Source of the DNA: G963664585 sp963664585
Lineage (GTDB): Bacteria; Bacillota; Clostridia; Oscillospirales; Ruminococcaceae
DNA length: 64,000 bases
Direction: 5' to 3'
Assembly: GCA_963664585.2 (NCBI GenBank)
Contig: CAXXEO010000002.1
Coordinates: 176,156-240,155 of the forward strand
The position numbers and the translations under genes are program-made. Positions within the stretch are counted from its first letter, which is position 1. Each line of letters begins with the position of its first letter. Positions 10,073-19,067 of the stretch are shown piece by piece. The notes beneath the pieces were generated by a model that did not search any database, was not told the origin of the DNA, and was given only the letters and a program-made list of their open reading frames with translations.

Positions 10073-11287
10073 TTATTTTGCGCCGTTTGCCTTTATATAC
10101 ATGGCCAAGAGCCTTGTCAGAAGCTCGTCTGACAAAGCCTCTTTGGTCATCTTGGGAAGCTCTTCAGTCCCCGCATCGGTAATAACGGTGACGACATTGG
10201 TATCCGCGCCAAAGCCCGCGCCTTCTGTTTTCAGGTTGTTGGCCACGATCATATCAGCGTTCTTTCCCTTGAGCTTCTTTTTAGAGTTCTCCAGAAGATC
10301 CTTTGTCTCCATCGAGAAGCCACAGAGAATCTGGCCACCGCGCTTTCTTTCACCAAGCGCCTTCAAGATGTCAGGATTACGGACAAGGGCAATTGATAAT
10401 TCCCCGTCCGATTTCTTGAGCTTATCGTCAGACACAACGGCGGGGCGGTAGTCTGCAACGGCCGCAGTCTTAATTATAATATCCATTTTATCCCCGCGGC
10501 TGAAAACGGCTTCGGCCATCTGGGCGGCACTTTCTATTTTGATCAGTTCGATACCCGCCGGGTCCTGCAGCGCAGTGGGGCCCGATACAAGGGTGACCTC
10601 CGCGCCGCGCAGACGGGCGGCCTTGGCCAGCTCATACCCCATCTTGCCGGTAGAGTGGTTGGAAATGAAGCGTACAGGGTCGATCGCCTCGCGTGTAGGA
10701 CCGGCGGTGACCAACACCTTCATCCCCCCCATATCCTTGGGCTCGGCGAGGGTGTATATAATGGCGTCCATCAACTTCGGCAGCTCGGCCAGACGTCCCT
10801 TGCCCACATCACCACAGGCGAGCCAGCCGCTGTCCGCGTCCACAATTTGCACACCCATCTCCAGGAGCATCGCCAGGTTGCGCTGGGTAGCGGGATTGTT
10901 GTACATGCCCGTATTCATGGCAGGTGCCACAATTTTGGGGCAGGAGCAGGCGAGAATCGTTGTAGAAAGCATATCATCTGCGATGCCCATGGCCATCTTG
11001 GCAATGATGTTGGCGGTAGCAGGCACCACGATAAAAAGACTGGCCTTTTTGGCAAGAGCCACATGTTGGACATTCCACTGAAAATTTCGGTCGAAGGTAT
11101 CCACCGACACGCGGTTAGCTGTCAGGGTTTCAAAGGTGGTCGGGGTAACGAACTCGATGGCGTTTTTTGTCATGAGCACATGAACCTCAGCCCCCTGCTT
11201 GATGAGATCGCTCGCCAGCTGTGCCGCTTTATAGGCAGCGATGCCGCCGGTGATCCCCATCAGGATGGTTTTTCCCTTGAGCTTCAT
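10073..11287 (-). CDS. coaBC: Bifunctional phosphopantothenoylcysteine decarboxylase / phosphopantothenate-cysteine ligase
   Basis: 404 aa. Two consecutive steps of coenzyme A synthesis. The N-terminal flavoprotein (CoaC, about residues 1-180) has GITGGIAAYKAAQLASDL and the PAMN signature in APAMNTGMYNNPATQ. The C-terminal ligase (CoaB) begins KVLVTAGPTREAIDPVRFI and has SNHSTGKMGYE and the KLKK motif. ATG start 14 bases upstream of priA. About 214 bases separate it from rpoZ; I see no gene there. Confidence 0.96.
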   Translation of the reverse strand: MKLKGKTILMGITGGIAAYKAAQLASDLIKQGAEVHVLMTKNAIEFVTPTTFETLTANRVSVDTFDRNFQWNVQHVALAKKASLFIVVPATANIIAKMAMGIADDMLSTTILACSCPKIVAPAMNTGMYNNPATQRNLAMLLEMGVQIVDADSGWLACGDVGKGRLAELPKLMDAIIYTLAEPKDMGGMKVLVTAGPTREAIDPVRFISNHSTGKMGYELAKAARLRGAEVTLVSGPTALQDPAGIELIKIESAAQMAEAVFSRGDKMDIIIKTAAVADYRPAVVSDDKLKKSDGELSIALVRNPDILKALGERKRGGQILCGFSMETKDLLENSKKKLKGKNADMIVANNLKTEGAGFGADTNVVTVITDAGTEELPKMTKEALSDELLTRLLAMYIKANGAK

Positions 11288-11501
11288 AAGCGCCTTTCTT
11301 CCTCCACGCAGTGCTTCTGTCCACTGGCAGCTTTATGTTTATCAGGCCGCGTGGAAGCCGATAAGCAGTTTTGATTTTCTCTTTGCAGAAGGCAAAAGAG
11401 ATGGGAATTTCAAGCGGTAGGAAACAGGAACAAATTCGATGATGTGCTCTAAAATGCGCAAAAGCCGCCATGCGCAATATGCACAGGGCGGTCGGTGCAA
11501 A

Positions 11502-11702
11502 TTAAAGGTTCGTGTTTTTTGTCTGCATCCTGCTGCTGCGCGCGAACTCATCAACCGCCAGCTTCACCGGTTTTTCTTCCAACACCACATGATTTTCCTC
11601 TGCCTCAAGGGCGATTTCTCTCGCACGTTTCGCCACTTCAATCACAAAAGCGTAACAGCTTTCATCCTTTTTCAAGATCTCACTCATAGCCGGTCTTAAC
11701 AT
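11502..11702 (-). CDS. rpoZ: RNA polymerase omega subunit
   Basis: 66 aa. It starts MLRPAMSEILKKDESCY and continues VIEVAKRAREIALEAEE, which matches omega (MLRPxxxxLLxxxxSRYxLVxxxxKRAR). ATG 11702 has GGAGGG 6-7 bases upstream. A longer in-frame extension of 50 codons exists but has no omega similarity. Gene order gmk-rpoZ-coaBC is the standard one. Confidence 0.93.
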   Translation of the reverse strand: MLRPAMSEILKKDESCYAFVIEVAKRAREIALEAEENHVVLEEKPVKLAVDEFARSSRMQTKNTNL

Positions 11703-11888
11703 GATTAACCCTCCATCCATACTGCAAAGGCGCCAAAGCGCTTCGTACCACCACTGTATCTCGGCCAGCGGCGAAGCCTGATCTAAAGCCTGTATTACCA
11801 GTCTGTTATCCAAGTTGCTGCTGTTTTGCAGCGAAAGCCAAAAAGTATTCAAGGAGCAAAGAGCTCCGGATCTCTATCCTATGTGCAG

Positions 11889-12500
11889 CTAAACGCCTGG
11901 AAATTGTGTATCAATATAGGCACACACGTGCTTTGCCCTGCAACCTGCGGCAGTTATGATTGCTGACAGTTCACCAGAGGCCCTGTCCAGATCATCATTA
12001 ATGAGGATATAGTCATACTCTTTTGCCAGTCTGATCTCAGCAGAAGCGGCGGTGATACGTCCGTCTCTCTCGGCTTGACTTTCCGTCCCTCTGGCCTCAA
12101 GCCTTCTCTTCAGCTCATCCAGCGACGGTGGCATTACAAAGACAAAAAGCGCACTGGGGCAGTTCTTTTTGATTTGCATCGCCCCTTGGACCTCGATCTC
12201 CAACACCACGTTTTTACCCTGATTCAGCTGCTCTTGCACAAAGTGGTGAGGGGTGCCGTAAAAGTTACCGTTATAGCAGGCGTATTCTAAGAACTCGCCC
12301 CCGTCAATCATGCTTTGAAATCGCTCACGCTCGATAAAGTGATATTCGATCCCATCCCGTTCCCCTGGGCGTGGCTTCCTGGTTGTTGCAGACACCGACA
12401 TAACCAAGTTTGGATCTCTTTGCAAAAGGGGTTTTAACAGAGTTCCCTTGCCCACCCCTGACGGCCCGGAATATACGATCAGCGTACCGCACCTATTCAT
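11889..12500 (-). CDS. gmk: Guanylate kinase
   Basis: 203 aa. Phosphorylates GMP to GDP. P-loop GPSGVGKGTLLK at the N-terminus, the GMP-binding stretch SVSATTRKPRPGERDG, and EIEVQGAMQIK. ATG 12500 overlaps the remA stop by 8 bases and has CAGGAG upstream; a start nine codons earlier would extend further into remA. Confidence 0.96.
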   Translation of the reverse strand: MNRCGTLIVYSGPSGVGKGTLLKPLLQRDPNLVMSVSATTRKPRPGERDGIEYHFIERERFQSMIDGGEFLEYACYNGNFYGTPHHFVQEQLNQGKNVVLEIEVQGAMQIKKNCPSALFVFVMPPSLDELKRRLEARGTESQAERDGRITAASAEIRLAKEYDYILINDDLDRASGELSAIITAAGCRAKHVCAYIDTQFPGV

Positions 12501-12759
12501 TCGGTTCCAACTCCTGGGCGTCATCATCGTCCACCAGACGGTTCGCTACTGTCTCTGGCTGGACAGCAGAGAGTATCACATGCTCGGAATCAGTCACGAT
12601 GACGGCCCTTGTACGGCGGCCATAGGTGGCGTCGATAAGCCTGCCCTGGTCCCTTGCATCCTGAATGATACGTTTAATGGGCGCAGATTCAGGGCTTACT
12701 ATGGCAACCAGACGACTGGCAGATACCATATTCCCAAACCCGATATTAATCAGTTTCAT
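12493..12759 (-). CDS. remA: RemA/DUF370-family regulator
   Basis: 88 aa, starting MKLINIGFGNMVSASRLVAI. This is the signature of RemA (formerly DUF370), a DNA-binding regulator of matrix genes and osmoprotection in Bacillus subtilis. The SRLVAIVSPESAPIKR region is conserved, while the C-terminal acidic tail is variable. It sits between yicC and gmk as in most Firmicutes. Its targets in this organism cannot be told from the window. Confidence 0.92.
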   Translation of the reverse strand: MKLINIGFGNMVSASRLVAIVSPESAPIKRIIQDARDQGRLIDATYGRRTRAVIVTDSEHVILSAVQPETVANRLVDDDDAQELEPNE

Positions 12760-12770
12760 ATTTTTACCAC

Positions 12771-13649
12771 CTACTCGATATTCTGTATCTGTTCCCTGAT
12801 TTTTTCTATCTCGGATTTGAGTTCAACAACGACATATCCCGTTTCAAGATCCTGGGCCTTTGAGCCAATGGTATTGATCTCACGATTTATCTCCTGCACC
12901 AAAAAATCCAGCTTACGCCCGGTGGGCTGGCTTTGGGATATAATGGAATTGAACTGCTGAATATGGCTTCTTAATCTGACAGTCTCTTCAGCCACCGCGA
13001 TTCTTTCGGAGAAGATTGCGGCCTCGGTGAGCACCCTTGCGTCATCCACCCCGCGGTCGGCGAGAACTGTCTGAAGCTTTTGATAAAGCCGATTGCGGTA
13101 ATCCTCCACTGTTTTGGGTGAACGCTCTTCCACCTGCGCTACCATGCCCTCCACCTGACGAAGACGGGTGAGAACATCCTCTTTGAGCTTATCGCCTTCC
13201 AGACGTCGCATCTGCAAAAAGCTTTCCATGGCCAGTTCGGCCACCTTTTTGACATCCTGCCAGACTTCTTCCTCATCCTCGGAAAGCTTTTCCACTGTGA
13301 AGATATCGGAGAAGCGAGTAATAGAGGAGAGGGTGATATCATCCCGAAGGCCGGTCTCTTCCGCAAGCTGACGCAGCGCCAACAGATAGGCCTTTGCCAG
13401 CTGATGGTTGATGTTCACTTGCGAACCCGCAGATTCCATCTGGACAACGGAGAGATATAGGTCTACTTTGCCGCGGGAGATATGGGACTGGACAAAACTC
13501 TTCAGACGGTCCTCAAGATAGTTGTAGCTGCGGGGGATCCTTGTAGAAAACTCAAAATATCTGTGGTTTACGGATTTAATTTCTACGGTAATGTCTCTGC
13601 CACCGCAAACCATCTGTCCCCGTCCGTATCCGGTCATACTTGTTGCCAT
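12771..13649 (-). CDS. yicC: YicC/YloC-family endoribonuclease
   Basis: 292 aa. It starts MATSMTGYGRGQ and contains EIKSVNHRYFEFSTRIPR, both diagnostic of the YicC/YloC family, whose members have recently been shown to be endoribonucleases acting on small RNAs and mRNAs. The C-terminus contains DFLVQEINREINTIGSKA, also conserved. It is the first gene of the minus-strand run yicC-remA-gmk-rpoZ-coaBC-priA-def-fmt. Confidence 0.92.
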   Translation of the reverse strand: MATSMTGYGRGQMVCGGRDITVEIKSVNHRYFEFSTRIPRSYNYLEDRLKSFVQSHISRGKVDLYLSVVQMESAGSQVNINHQLAKAYLLALRQLAEETGLRDDITLSSITRFSDIFTVEKLSEDEEEVWQDVKKVAELAMESFLQMRRLEGDKLKEDVLTRLRQVEGMVAQVEERSPKTVEDYRNRLYQKLQTVLADRGVDDARVLTEAAIFSERIAVAEETVRLRSHIQQFNSIISQSQPTGRKLDFLVQEINREINTIGSKAQDLETGYVVVELKSEIEKIREQIQNIE

Positions 13650-13823
13650 GCTGCCTCCCTCTGCCGACCCTTTGCCGTAACAATATGTATTTAATTTTAG
13701 GGAGTAGGGGGATTCCCTTCTCCTTGATTATCTTGCTTTTTCTCGTCCTTGCTTCGCATTTCATGATTTTACGTTATTATATAATAATACGAACGGATGA
13801 CTTTGTCAATCGAAGTATGGATG

Positions 13824-13937
13824 TATAGCAATTTTCTAAACAAGCGGGGATTTCTTTCTATTTGTCTTATCAGCCTGCGATGGGTCGACGAAGTTCAAAT
13901 TTTCCTCTTAACGTATTGAATCGCTTTGAAATTGCTA
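13824..13937 (+). repeat. TATAGC-ended palindromic element (family B), copy 1
   Basis: Starts TATAGCAATTTTCTAAA and ends TTTGAAATTGCTA, an imperfect terminal inverted repeat. It shares GTTCAAATTTTCC near the middle with copies at 16602 and 46092. The GC-rich apex is decayed in this copy. Its last three bases form the stop codon of the gene ending at 13935. Confidence 0.7.
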
Positions 13938-14288
13938 CCCGTGGCATTTTTGTGCAAATAGTTTCTCGATGCTTCCGCCCGTTATGCCAAGTTCCGAAAG
14001 CACTTCCCTCTCAGAAGCTGGCAAGGTGATGGACAACGAGTAATTTTGGGCCCCGCGTCGATAAAATGAAGCCAGTGCTGCCCTGGCAATGGCATCCGCC
14101 GTAGCCGCTTCTATGGCAAAAAGGCGCAATATCACAAGTTCTTTTCCCACGAAATCAAAAAAACCACTTTCTCCCTGAGTAGGATTATCAGTCGTGAATA
14201 ACACAGGCTCCCCCTGATAGGAGAGCCCCTCCCGTGAAAAGGCGTCTTGTATCTCTTGCTTGTCTCGGATGGGACTGATAAAAAGCAT
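13935..14288 (-). CDS. Uncharacterised protein, possibly GNAT-like
   Basis: 117 aa. I do not recognise it with confidence. The stretch ELVILRLFAIEAATADAIARAAL resembles the core of short GNAT acetyltransferase-like proteins seen in clostridia, but no acetyl-CoA loop is clear. ATG 14288 has AAAGGA upstream. The TAG stop is formed by the terminus of the family B repeat, so the original C-terminus may have been different. It stands alone between rluB and yicC. Confidence 0.6.
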   Translation of the reverse strand: MLFISPIRDKQEIQDAFSREGLSYQGEPVLFTTDNPTQGESGFFDFVGKELVILRLFAIEAATADAIARAALASFYRRGAQNYSLSITLPASEREVLSELGITGGSIEKLFAQKCHG

Positions 14289-14447
14289 GAAAAGTTCCTT
14301 TCCACCCCAACAAATTCACTTGCTGGGGAGTTTAGGTCATCTCTCGCCGGTTATCATTTCAAACGTTTGGCGAGTCAAGGAGTAGTTTGGGTACGCTCAT
14401 ATTGTTGTCAGATGAGACAGAGAATAATCCGCATCCCTTTTCCTGAT

Positions 14448-15278
14448 CTATTTGGCCTTTGGAGGCGCTTTAACAGCAGTTTTTTTAAGTGTTGCCACGG
14501 GGCGGCACATCATTCTTCGGCGGGCGGCCTGCTTCTCGGGATTCGGAGGGGTAGCAGGTTGCTTTACTGCGTTGCGAAGGCTTCCCACCTCTTCGTTGGT
14601 CAGCTCTCGCCAGTGTCCCGGCTCCAGCATACCAAGCTTGATCGGGCCGATGGAGGTACGGCGCAGCCTCACCACTTCAAGGCCAACGGCCTCGCACATG
14701 CGGCGGATCTGCCGGTTTTTACCCTCATAAATGGTCAGGCGCAGCACCGATCGGCCTTTTTCATCCTGTATCACGGTAAGCTGTGCCGGCTGGGTTTTAT
14801 CGCCGTCATCCAGTTCCACACCTGCTGCAAGTATAGCACCCTGCTCATCTGTCATGGCCGGGTGTACAGTCACGCGGTAGGTCTTGGAAACATGGTTCTT
14901 CGGGTGCATGATAAAATTGGAAAATTCACCATCATTGGTGAGGATCAACAGTCCCTCACTGTCCTTGTCCAGCCTACCAACAGGATAGACCCTGGCGGGG
15001 AGATCGGTGATCAATTCGGCCACACAGCGTCTTCCCAGATCGTCGGACAGGGTGGTTACATAGCCCCGGGGTTTGTTAAGGGCAATATAGACTTGACGCT
15101 TCGCGCTGGCGGTTTCGATATGCCAGCCTTCTATGGCGATTTTATCCTTCTTCGGGTCTACGTCCTGGCCAATTACGGCAGGCTGTCCGTTTACCGTGAT
15201 CCGTCCGTTTTGTATATATTCCTCCGCCTTGCGCCTTGAGAGGGCTCCCACTGTTGAAAGCAGCTTTTGTATCCGCAT
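14448..15278 (-). CDS. rluB: Pseudouridine synthase, RsuA/RluB family
   Basis: 276 aa. The N-terminal S4 RNA-binding domain (MRIQKLLSTVGALSRRKAEE) is followed by the catalytic domain with the motif VGRLDKDSEGLLILTNDGEF, whose aspartate is the nucleophile. The C-terminal tail is lysine- and proline-rich. Probable role: pseudouridylation of 23S rRNA near position 2605. ATG 15278 is chosen because the S4 domain begins there; an upstream ATG at 15314 adds 12 unrelated residues. In B. subtilis the rluB orthologue also lies downstream of scpAB-dacB. Confidence 0.9.
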   Translation of the reverse strand: MRIQKLLSTVGALSRRKAEEYIQNGRITVNGQPAVIGQDVDPKKDKIAIEGWHIETASAKRQVYIALNKPRGYVTTLSDDLGRRCVAELITDLPARVYPVGRLDKDSEGLLILTNDGEFSNFIMHPKNHVSKTYRVTVHPAMTDEQGAILAAGVELDDGDKTQPAQLTVIQDEKGRSVLRLTIYEGKNRQIRRMCEAVGLEVVRLRRTSIGPIKLGMLEPGHWRELTNEEVGSLRNAVKQPATPPNPEKQAARRRMMCRPVATLKKTAVKAPPKAK

Positions 15279-15327
15279 TTTGTTCGTCCGTTCCGCCGCT
15301 TCGCACCGGCACAAAATTTAATAATCC

Positions 15328-15441
15328 GGTCTTATCACGCGAAGGATGGTATGATAAGACCATATTTGTTATCACCGCCTCACGGCGGTATAAACTGTTA
15401 TATTTCAATATCTTACCCCCGCCTGCGGCGGGGTAAGATAT
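15328..15441. repeat. Cluster of three hairpins in the dacB-rluB gap
   Basis: Three separate inverted repeats: GGTCTTATCA/TGATAAGACC (15328-15361), ACCGCC-TCAC-GGCGGT (15374-15389), and ATATCTTACCCCCGCC / GGCGGGGTAAGATAT (about 15408-15441). The third has the CCCCGCC/GGCGGGG apex found throughout the window, with its own arm sequence. None carries a clear T-tract. Confidence 0.7.
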
Positions 15442-15457
15442 ACATATTGATCGCGTT

Positions 15458-16585
15458 TCAGTGAAAAAAGTCCACAATACTGTCCCAAAGTCCCTTTTTC
15501 TCAGCCGGATCATGCAGGACGGCACAACCACTGTCCGCAAGAAGGGGAATACGGCTCACTTCTTCGCTGCCCACGCAAAGCACAGCATACCCCACCATAT
15601 CGCCCGGTTTTACTGGGGCGTATAAAAACTGTGGGAGTTCAAACTTAACCGAGGTGCTGTCCCCCGGTAAGATGGCTAGTGAAAGCGGCTTGGCAGCCTT
15701 TACTCCGACACGGGGTACTGTTGCGCCTGTCACTGCAATTGTAAGCCCATTCACCGCACTGTTCAGATCAGTCAAGGTCACTGTGGAAAAATAGCTGTCG
15801 AAAAGCGAAGAATGAACGCGAAAGTCGTCCGGACAGCCCAACGTTACTGTAATAAGGGTCACACCACCACGCTTGGCCGCCGACACAAGACAACGCCCCG
15901 CATCGCTTGTATATCCGGTTTTGAGACCAATGGTGCCCGAATAGCTCCAGAGAAGCTTGTTGTGATTTTGCAGCCAGCGTGTATAAGGCGGGTTGCCATA
16001 CTCTAACTTTTGGTTCTTAGTAGAAACGATTTCAGCGAGAATATCATTTTGCAGCGCAGCCTTTGCAAGCTTGGCCATGTCCTCTGCCGTTGTGTAGTGA
16101 TCCGGGTGATCAAGGCCCGAGGGCGTGACAAAATGGCTCTGGTCCATCCCAATCTCGGCCGCCTTTGCATTCATCAGTAAAGCAAAGCTTTCGGTACTTC
16201 CCGCAATGCGCACAGCGGCAGCTCCTGCCGCATCATTTCCCGAGGCGAGCATCATTCCCCATGCGAGGATGCGAAGGGTCACCTGATCTCCCTCCTGCAG
16301 TCCCATCGAGGACCCCTCCACCTTAATGGCCTGGGGATCTACGGTAAAATAGCTGTCCAGGTCAGGCTGCTCCAAAGTGACCAAAGCGGTCATCAACTTC
16401 GTCGTGCTGGCCATGGGCAGTTGCCTGTCCCCAGCCTTGGAAAAGAGAACACGCCCACTTTGGGCCTCCATTACAACGGCCGCTTTCGCGTTATCTGCTC
16501 CAGCCGCCTCTGCAGAAATCCACATGGAAAACAGTGTAATGACGGTAAAAACACAAAACGCAGCCATCTTAATCAGCTTATGCAA
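15458..16585 (-). CDS. dacB: D-alanyl-D-alanine carboxypeptidase (DacB/DacF type)
   Basis: 375 aa. Low-molecular-weight penicillin-binding protein that trims pentapeptide stems; it is exported (hydrophobic N-terminal segment, AEAAG cleavage region). Active-site motifs: SxxK in MASTTKLM, SxN in ASGNDAAG, KTG in GLKTGYT. Placement after gerW and before rluB parallels the scpAB-ypuI-dacB-spmAB-rluB region of B. subtilis, so a spore-cortex role is plausible but inferred. TTG 16585 has GGCAGGTGG at ideal distance; GTG 16594 and ATG 16567 are alternatives. Confidence 0.9.
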   Translation of the reverse strand: MHKLIKMAAFCVFTVITLFSMWISAEAAGADNAKAAVVMEAQSGRVLFSKAGDRQLPMASTTKLMTALVTLEQPDLDSYFTVDPQAIKVEGSSMGLQEGDQVTLRILAWGMMLASGNDAAGAAAVRIAGSTESFALLMNAKAAEIGMDQSHFVTPSGLDHPDHYTTAEDMAKLAKAALQNDILAEIVSTKNQKLEYGNPPYTRWLQNHNKLLWSYSGTIGLKTGYTSDAGRCLVSAAKRGGVTLITVTLGCPDDFRVHSSLFDSYFSTVTLTDLNSAVNGLTIAVTGATVPRVGVKAAKPLSLAILPGDSTSVKFELPQFLYAPVKPGDMVGYAVLCVGSEEVSRIPLLADSGCAVLHDPAEKKGLWDSIVDFFH

Positions 16586-16601
16586 TTGAACCACCTGCCT
16601 C

Positions 16602-16704
16602 TATAGCAATTTTCTAAATAAACGAGATTTCTTTCACTCTGTCTGCCCCGCACAGGCAGGGCAGACAGAGTTCAAATTTCCTTTATATTTGTTGAACCGC
16701 TATA
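16602..16704 (+). repeat. Family B palindromic element, copy 2
   Basis: 103 bp. Starts TATAGCAATTTTCTAAA and ends GAACCGCTATA. The central stem is CTCTGTCTGCCC / GGGCAGACAGAG, followed by TTCAAATTTCC. Its left end lies directly against the ribosome binding site of dacB. Confidence 0.8.
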
Positions 16705-16746
16705 AGCATAGTTATGCAGGAGGCCCGCTTAAAATAACGCCTTTCT

Positions 16747-17145
16747 CTAGCCTTTTGCCTGGGTGCTATCAGCAGGGGACTTCTTAAAGAGGGCAGTAAC
16801 CTTGTCCATCACCTCAGGCACCATGCCAACCACACGGTCCGCGGTGGTGTTGTCAACGGTATAAAGCTGCAGGAGCTCTATCTTGCCCTTATTGATGGTG
16901 ATAAATCCCAGGGGTTGGATGGTTACGCCGCCGCCGCTTCCGCCCCCAAAGGGCATCGTAGGCTTGGTGGTGGGGATCTCGGTGCCGCCCGAAGCAAATC
17001 CAAAGCTTACCTTGGATACAGGGATGATGGTAACGCCATCCCCTGTAACGATAGGGTCGCCTATGACTGTATTGACATCGACAAGCTGACGAAGATTATT
17101 CAGAGAGGCATCCAGTATTTCACTGATTGGGTGCTTTTGTTCCAT
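16747..17145 (-). CDS. gerW: GerW/YtfJ-family sporulation protein
   Basis: 132 aa. Sporulation protein of the YtfJ/GerW family, needed in B. subtilis for normal spore germination. The N-terminal part has DVNTVIGDPIVTGDGVTIIP. The glycine-rich stretch FGGGSGGGVTIQPLGF is typical. ATG 17145 with AAAGGAG upstream; it overlaps the DUF2953 gene by 26 bases. The DUF2953-gerW pair is also adjacent in Bacillus (ytfI-ytfJ). Confidence 0.93.
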   Translation of the reverse strand: MEQKHPISEILDASLNNLRQLVDVNTVIGDPIVTGDGVTIIPVSKVSFGFASGGTEIPTTKPTMPFGGGSGGGVTIQPLGFITINKGKIELLQLYTVDNTTADRVVGMVPEVMDKVTALFKKSPADSTQAKG

Positions 17146-17764
17146 TATTTACACTCCTTTTTCCTTTTACGTCCAATATTCCCGACTTCAGCGCAGCCAC
17201 AAGGGCCAATATCGCTATATTCAACGCCACAATCAGCAAAACAACAGGAAAGATCATGGCTTTGAGCGTCAGTGTGAATTCACCCTTTTCACCGTTAAAA
17301 TCCGGGTATATGCGGATCGTGTCCACCTTAACACGAATGATGTTCTGTGCCGCTGTTATTATGCCATAGACATAGGCGTTTGCGCGGCCGTAGCGGATGG
17401 CGGTGTCAGCGGCATCTACACCCACAACACAAAGGTTGAGGCGAAGCCCATAGACAAGAATCGTTTTCACAAGCTTTCTGACTTGTCCCCAGAGCTTGGG
17501 TGTAAGTTCCTCAGCAAAGGCCAGAAGCTTTTCTGTCGGGGGGATCTTATATTTTGCTTTCTTTTTGGCCTTTTTACCCTCCACCGGCTTTTCGGGTTCT
17601 TCCTCTTTTGCTTTTTCCTCTTCTGTCGGAAAGGTAAAGCGGAAGACAAGATAACGAACGGTCACCACGCCCTCACCGCTATAAACGAGGCTTACAAGGA
17701 CGGGCACACAGAGAAGCAGGAGAACAGCGGCGAGAAGCGCCAAAAGAATGCCCCAAAATATCAA
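17120..17764 (-). CDS. DUF2953 membrane protein (YtfI-like)
   Basis: 214 aa. An N-terminal transmembrane helix (about residues 1-25) is followed by a Glu/Lys/Pro-rich linker, a domain with LNLCVVGVDAADTAIRYGRANA typical of DUF2953, and a C-terminal hydrophobic helix. Probably sporulation-linked through its pairing with gerW; biochemical role unknown. I chose TTG 17764 because AGGAAGGTG lies just upstream and this start clears scpB; a longer frame to 17944 only reads through scpB. Confidence 0.8.
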   Translation of the reverse strand: MIFWGILLALLAAVLLLLCVPVLVSLVYSGEGVVTVRYLVFRFTFPTEEEKAKEEEPEKPVEGKKAKKKAKYKIPPTEKLLAFAEELTPKLWGQVRKLVKTILVYGLRLNLCVVGVDAADTAIRYGRANAYVYGIITAAQNIIRVKVDTIRIYPDFNGEKGEFTLTLKAMIFPVVLLIVALNIAILALVAALKSGILDVKGKRSVNNGTKAPNQ

Positions 17765-17789
17765 AGGCTCACCTTCCTCTCTATGTGGG

Positions 17790-18350
17790 TCAAAAAGCCA
17801 CCTGCCCGGCAAGCTGGTCAGAATCGACGGCCGATTCCTCCTCATCCCCCGGGAGCTTGGGGAGCTGGCTAAGACTACTAACGCCGAAGGTGCGCAGAAA
17901 TCCCACAGTGGTGCGGTAGGCAATCGGCCTTCCGGGAAGCTCAAGTCTTCCCGCCTCCTCGATCAGCCCCTTTTCTTCCAGAGAAGAGACGATGCCACTG
18001 GAGTCCACCCCGCGGGTCTGCTCGATAAAGCCCCTTGTCACCGGCTGGTTATAGGCAATAATCGCCAACACCTCGAAGGCCGCCTGAGAGAGAGGCTGGT
18101 TTCGCTTAATCTCAAGCGCTTTGCGGATTATGCCCGCATATTCAGGACGTGTAGCAAGCTGAAAGCTGCGATCGAGCGAAAGCACCTGAAGGGGACTTCC
18201 CTCTTCCGTCAGGTCCGCATCCAACAGCCTTACCAACTTGACGGTATTTTCAATGTCTATTTCCAGTACCTCGGCAATCTTTTCCCCGGAAATCGCCTCG
18301 CCGGACGCATATAGTATTGCCAAAATCTTGTTCTTTGTATCATCAATCAT
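17790..18350 (-). CDS. scpB: Segregation and condensation protein B
   Basis: 186 aa. ScpB is a winged-helix kite subunit of the SMC-ScpAB condensin. It has the N-terminal ILAILYASGEAISGEKIAEVL and the conserved region AFEVLAIIAYNQPVTRGFIEQTRGV. ATG overlaps the scpA stop by 4 bases. Confidence 0.96.
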   Translation of the reverse strand: MIDDTKNKILAILYASGEAISGEKIAEVLEIDIENTVKLVRLLDADLTEEGSPLQVLSLDRSFQLATRPEYAGIIRKALEIKRNQPLSQAAFEVLAIIAYNQPVTRGFIEQTRGVDSSGIVSSLEEKGLIEEAGRLELPGRPIAYRTTVGFLRTFGVSSLSQLPKLPGDEEESAVDSDQLAGQVAF

Positions 18351-19057
18351 TGTTTTACCGCCCTTTTATGAAAGGTTACCCGATCCCCGTCCTCTGAGAC
18401 GGATACAGTCCCGCCGCGTATCAGCTCTAAAAGGGCCATGAAGGTGGCCACCAGCTCAGGGCGGTCCCGACCGTCCTCAAAGACGCTTGTCAGGCTTAGT
18501 ACAGGTGTTTTGTAAAATCTTTTTAGCAGGTGAATGATTCTTGAGGCTACTGATACCACCCGTCTTGCCACAATATTTGAAAAAGCAGAGGGGGGAGGAG
18601 GCAGACGTCTTTTCACCTTTCCCATGGCAGCGAGATAGCAACCCAATAGAAGCGCTGGGCTGTGGGTCAGCGTATAGCTTTTATCAATTTCAATTTCCTC
18701 GGGTCTGCGAACAAACCTGGGAGCCTGTTCCATCATCCCACGCAGGCGCGCCGCCAGTTCTTGACAGGCCTGATATTCCATAAGCTGTCCCGTAAGTTCG
18801 TCTTTAAGTGCGCCACCTTCTTCCTCATGCTTGGGAAGAAGCATCACGGTTTTGATATGAACAAGGCGCGCGGCCATCTCTAAGAATTCGCTTGCGATTT
18901 CCATATCTCCGCCCGTGATTTGCAAAAAGTCCATGTACTGAGTCAGCAGAACAGAAATTTCGATGTCATATATATTGAGCTTGTGCTTTGAGATCAGGTA
19001 AAGAAGAAGGTCCAGCGGGCCTTCAAATTCAGTGATTTTAAAGGTTGGCCTTTCCAT
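18347..19057 (-). CDS. scpA: Segregation and condensation protein A
   Basis: 236 aa. Kleisin subunit that bridges the SMC heads. The diagnostic N-terminus FEGPLDLLLYLISKHKLNIYD is present, and the C-terminal winged helix ends with TFMALLELIRGG. ATG start, 10 bases downstream of the site-2 protease gene, followed by scpB with a 4-base overlap. Confidence 0.96.
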   Translation of the reverse strand: MERPTFKITEFEGPLDLLLYLISKHKLNIYDIEISVLLTQYMDFLQITGGDMEIASEFLEMAARLVHIKTVMLLPKHEEEGGALKDELTGQLMEYQACQELAARLRGMMEQAPRFVRRPEEIEIDKSYTLTHSPALLLGCYLAAMGKVKRRLPPPPSAFSNIVARRVVSVASRIIHLLKRFYKTPVLSLTSVFEDGRDRPELVATFMALLELIRGGTVSVSEDGDRVTFHKRAVKQ

Positions 19058-19067
19058 ATTCGTATCC

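Noticed and set aside
14247..15239. 330-codon plus-strand open frame opposite rluB
   Set aside because: Shadow of rluB and of the 117-aa gene; cysteine- and histidine-rich low-sense sequence with no family.
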